DNA from: Paenibacillus sp. MMS18-CY102
GTDB lineage: Bacteria; Bacillota; Bacilli; Paenibacillales; Paenibacillaceae
Assembly: GCF_009789195.1 (NCBI RefSeq)
Contig: NZ_WSTC01000009.1
Coordinates: forward strand, 1 to 64,000
DNA: 64,000 bases
Reading direction: 5' to 3'
Shown here: positions 63,502-64,000 of the stretch, piece after piece
Numbering within the stretch: position 1 is the stretch's first letter
Layout of the letters: each line of letters begins with the position of its first letter
Position numbers and translations under genes: made by a program
The notes under the pieces: generated by a model
Told to the model about the DNA's origin: nothing
What the model saw: only the letters and a program-made list of their open reading frames with translations
The model's database searches: none

Positions 63502-64000
63502 ATGGCCGAAACAGCGTATAATTTGCAATTTGAGATATTGTGCAATAACTTGCAGCTTGGTGAAATAACTGCGGTGCCAGAAGCGGTATCGGGCGGGCTT
63601 ATGCACAAAATGTATGCCGTCCAAACCAAGAAAGGCAAGTATGCCATTAAAGCATTAAATCCTCAAATTATGCTTAGGCAGACGGCGTTGCAAAACTATT
63701 TGAACTCTGAAAAAATTGCTAATGTTGCTTCAAGGCATGTGCCTGCATTGGCAGCCAAAGCGTTTAATGGCATTTTCATGCACAATATAGCTAATCAATT
63801 CTATCTAATATTCGATTGGATAGAGGGTGTAAGCTTGAAATCTGATGAGTTGGATATTATTAACTGTGAGAAAATGGGCAGAATGCTTGCGGATATCCAT
63901 CGCGCTGATTTTGCTGGGTTAGGTTTGGCTAAAGAGGGTGCAAGCCGTTCGTCGCTAACTGACTGGAATTTTTATTTGAAAAAAGGAAAACAACATCATT
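63502..64000 (+). CDS. Aminoglycoside-phosphotransferase-like kinase (3' end outside window)
   Basis: From ATG 63502 the frame stays open to the window end (166 residues seen). It starts MAETAYNLQFEILCNNLQLG. GGLMHKMYAVQTKKGKYAIK is the ATP-binding strand pair with the lysine, FYLIFDWIEG the hinge and MGRMLADIHRADFAGLG the helix before the catalytic loop of the APH/choline-kinase family. The catalytic HxD block lies beyond the window. GAGGAATAGGAAG precedes the ATG. The substrate is unknown. Confidence 0.75.
   Translation, partial: MAETAYNLQFEILCNNLQLGEITAVPEAVSGGLMHKMYAVQTKKGKYAIKALNPQIMLRQTALQNYLNSEKIANVASRHVPALAAKAFNGIFMHNIANQFYLIFDWIEGVSLKSDELDIINCEKMGRMLADIHRADFAGLGLAKEGASRSSLTDWNFYLKKGKQHH

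Overview
The window looks like chromosomal DNA of a Gram-positive Bacillales bacterium, most likely Paenibacillus or a close relative. Supporting signs are strong Shine-Dalgarno sites, frequent TTG/GTG starts, parE-parC order, heterodimeric ABC exporters, a B. subtilis-type Zur box, and an opine-metallophore (cnt) operon of the kind known from Paenibacillus. I saw no tRNA, rRNA, CRISPR array, transposase or phage gene.

Layout. 1-2032: end of a dynamin-like GTPase gene. 2033-2854: non-coding, holding hairpins and a dispersed palindromic repeat. 2855-10866: heterodimeric ABC exporter with one degenerate ATP site, purT, an SGNH esterase and an ABC-2 transporter. 10989-15419: topoisomerase IV (parE, parC), with a 55-codon gene running into the end of parC. 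15850-25796: regulators and small enzymes, including a MarR factor, an rRNA-modification pair behind a response regulator, a divergent sensor kinase whose best start is ATT, PAP2, XRE, Map, VOC, LOR and AraC genes. 25958-28331: alkaline phosphatase and an esterase lipoprotein.

28449-42220 is the most unusual part. One long, tightly coupled operon encodes a GDP-D-glycero-alpha-D-manno-heptose route (GmhA, HddA, and an HddC-GmhB fusion), two ABC exporter halves, two glycogen-synthase-like GT5 enzymes without the usual ADP-glucose lysine motif, two tandem GH77 4-alpha-glucanotransferase-like enzymes and a small TPR protein. There is no glgB, glgC or glgP. I infer that it makes and exports a heptose-containing or heptose-based glycan or oligosaccharide; I do not recognise this combination as a described system.

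42250-51623 is a complete staphylopine/bacillopaline-type zincophore operon (cntKLM synthesis, cntABCDF import, cntE export) behind a promoter with a near-consensus Zur box. 51720-53767 carries a DUF350 / glutathionylspermidine synthase-like / lipoprotein trio. 54356-57290 is an AT-rich island with a gene cut by one in-frame TAA (upstream of a PD-(D/E)xK-like motif) and a DUF5677-type gene. 57315-64000 has a six-repeat GH18 protein, hisC divergent from a MocR-type regulator whose PLP lysine is replaced by glutamine, a second copy of the palindromic repeat, a PPOX flavoprotein and the start of an aminoglycoside-phosphotransferase-like gene.

Three unrelated non-coding repeat families in the window all show spacings of about 50-51 bp.
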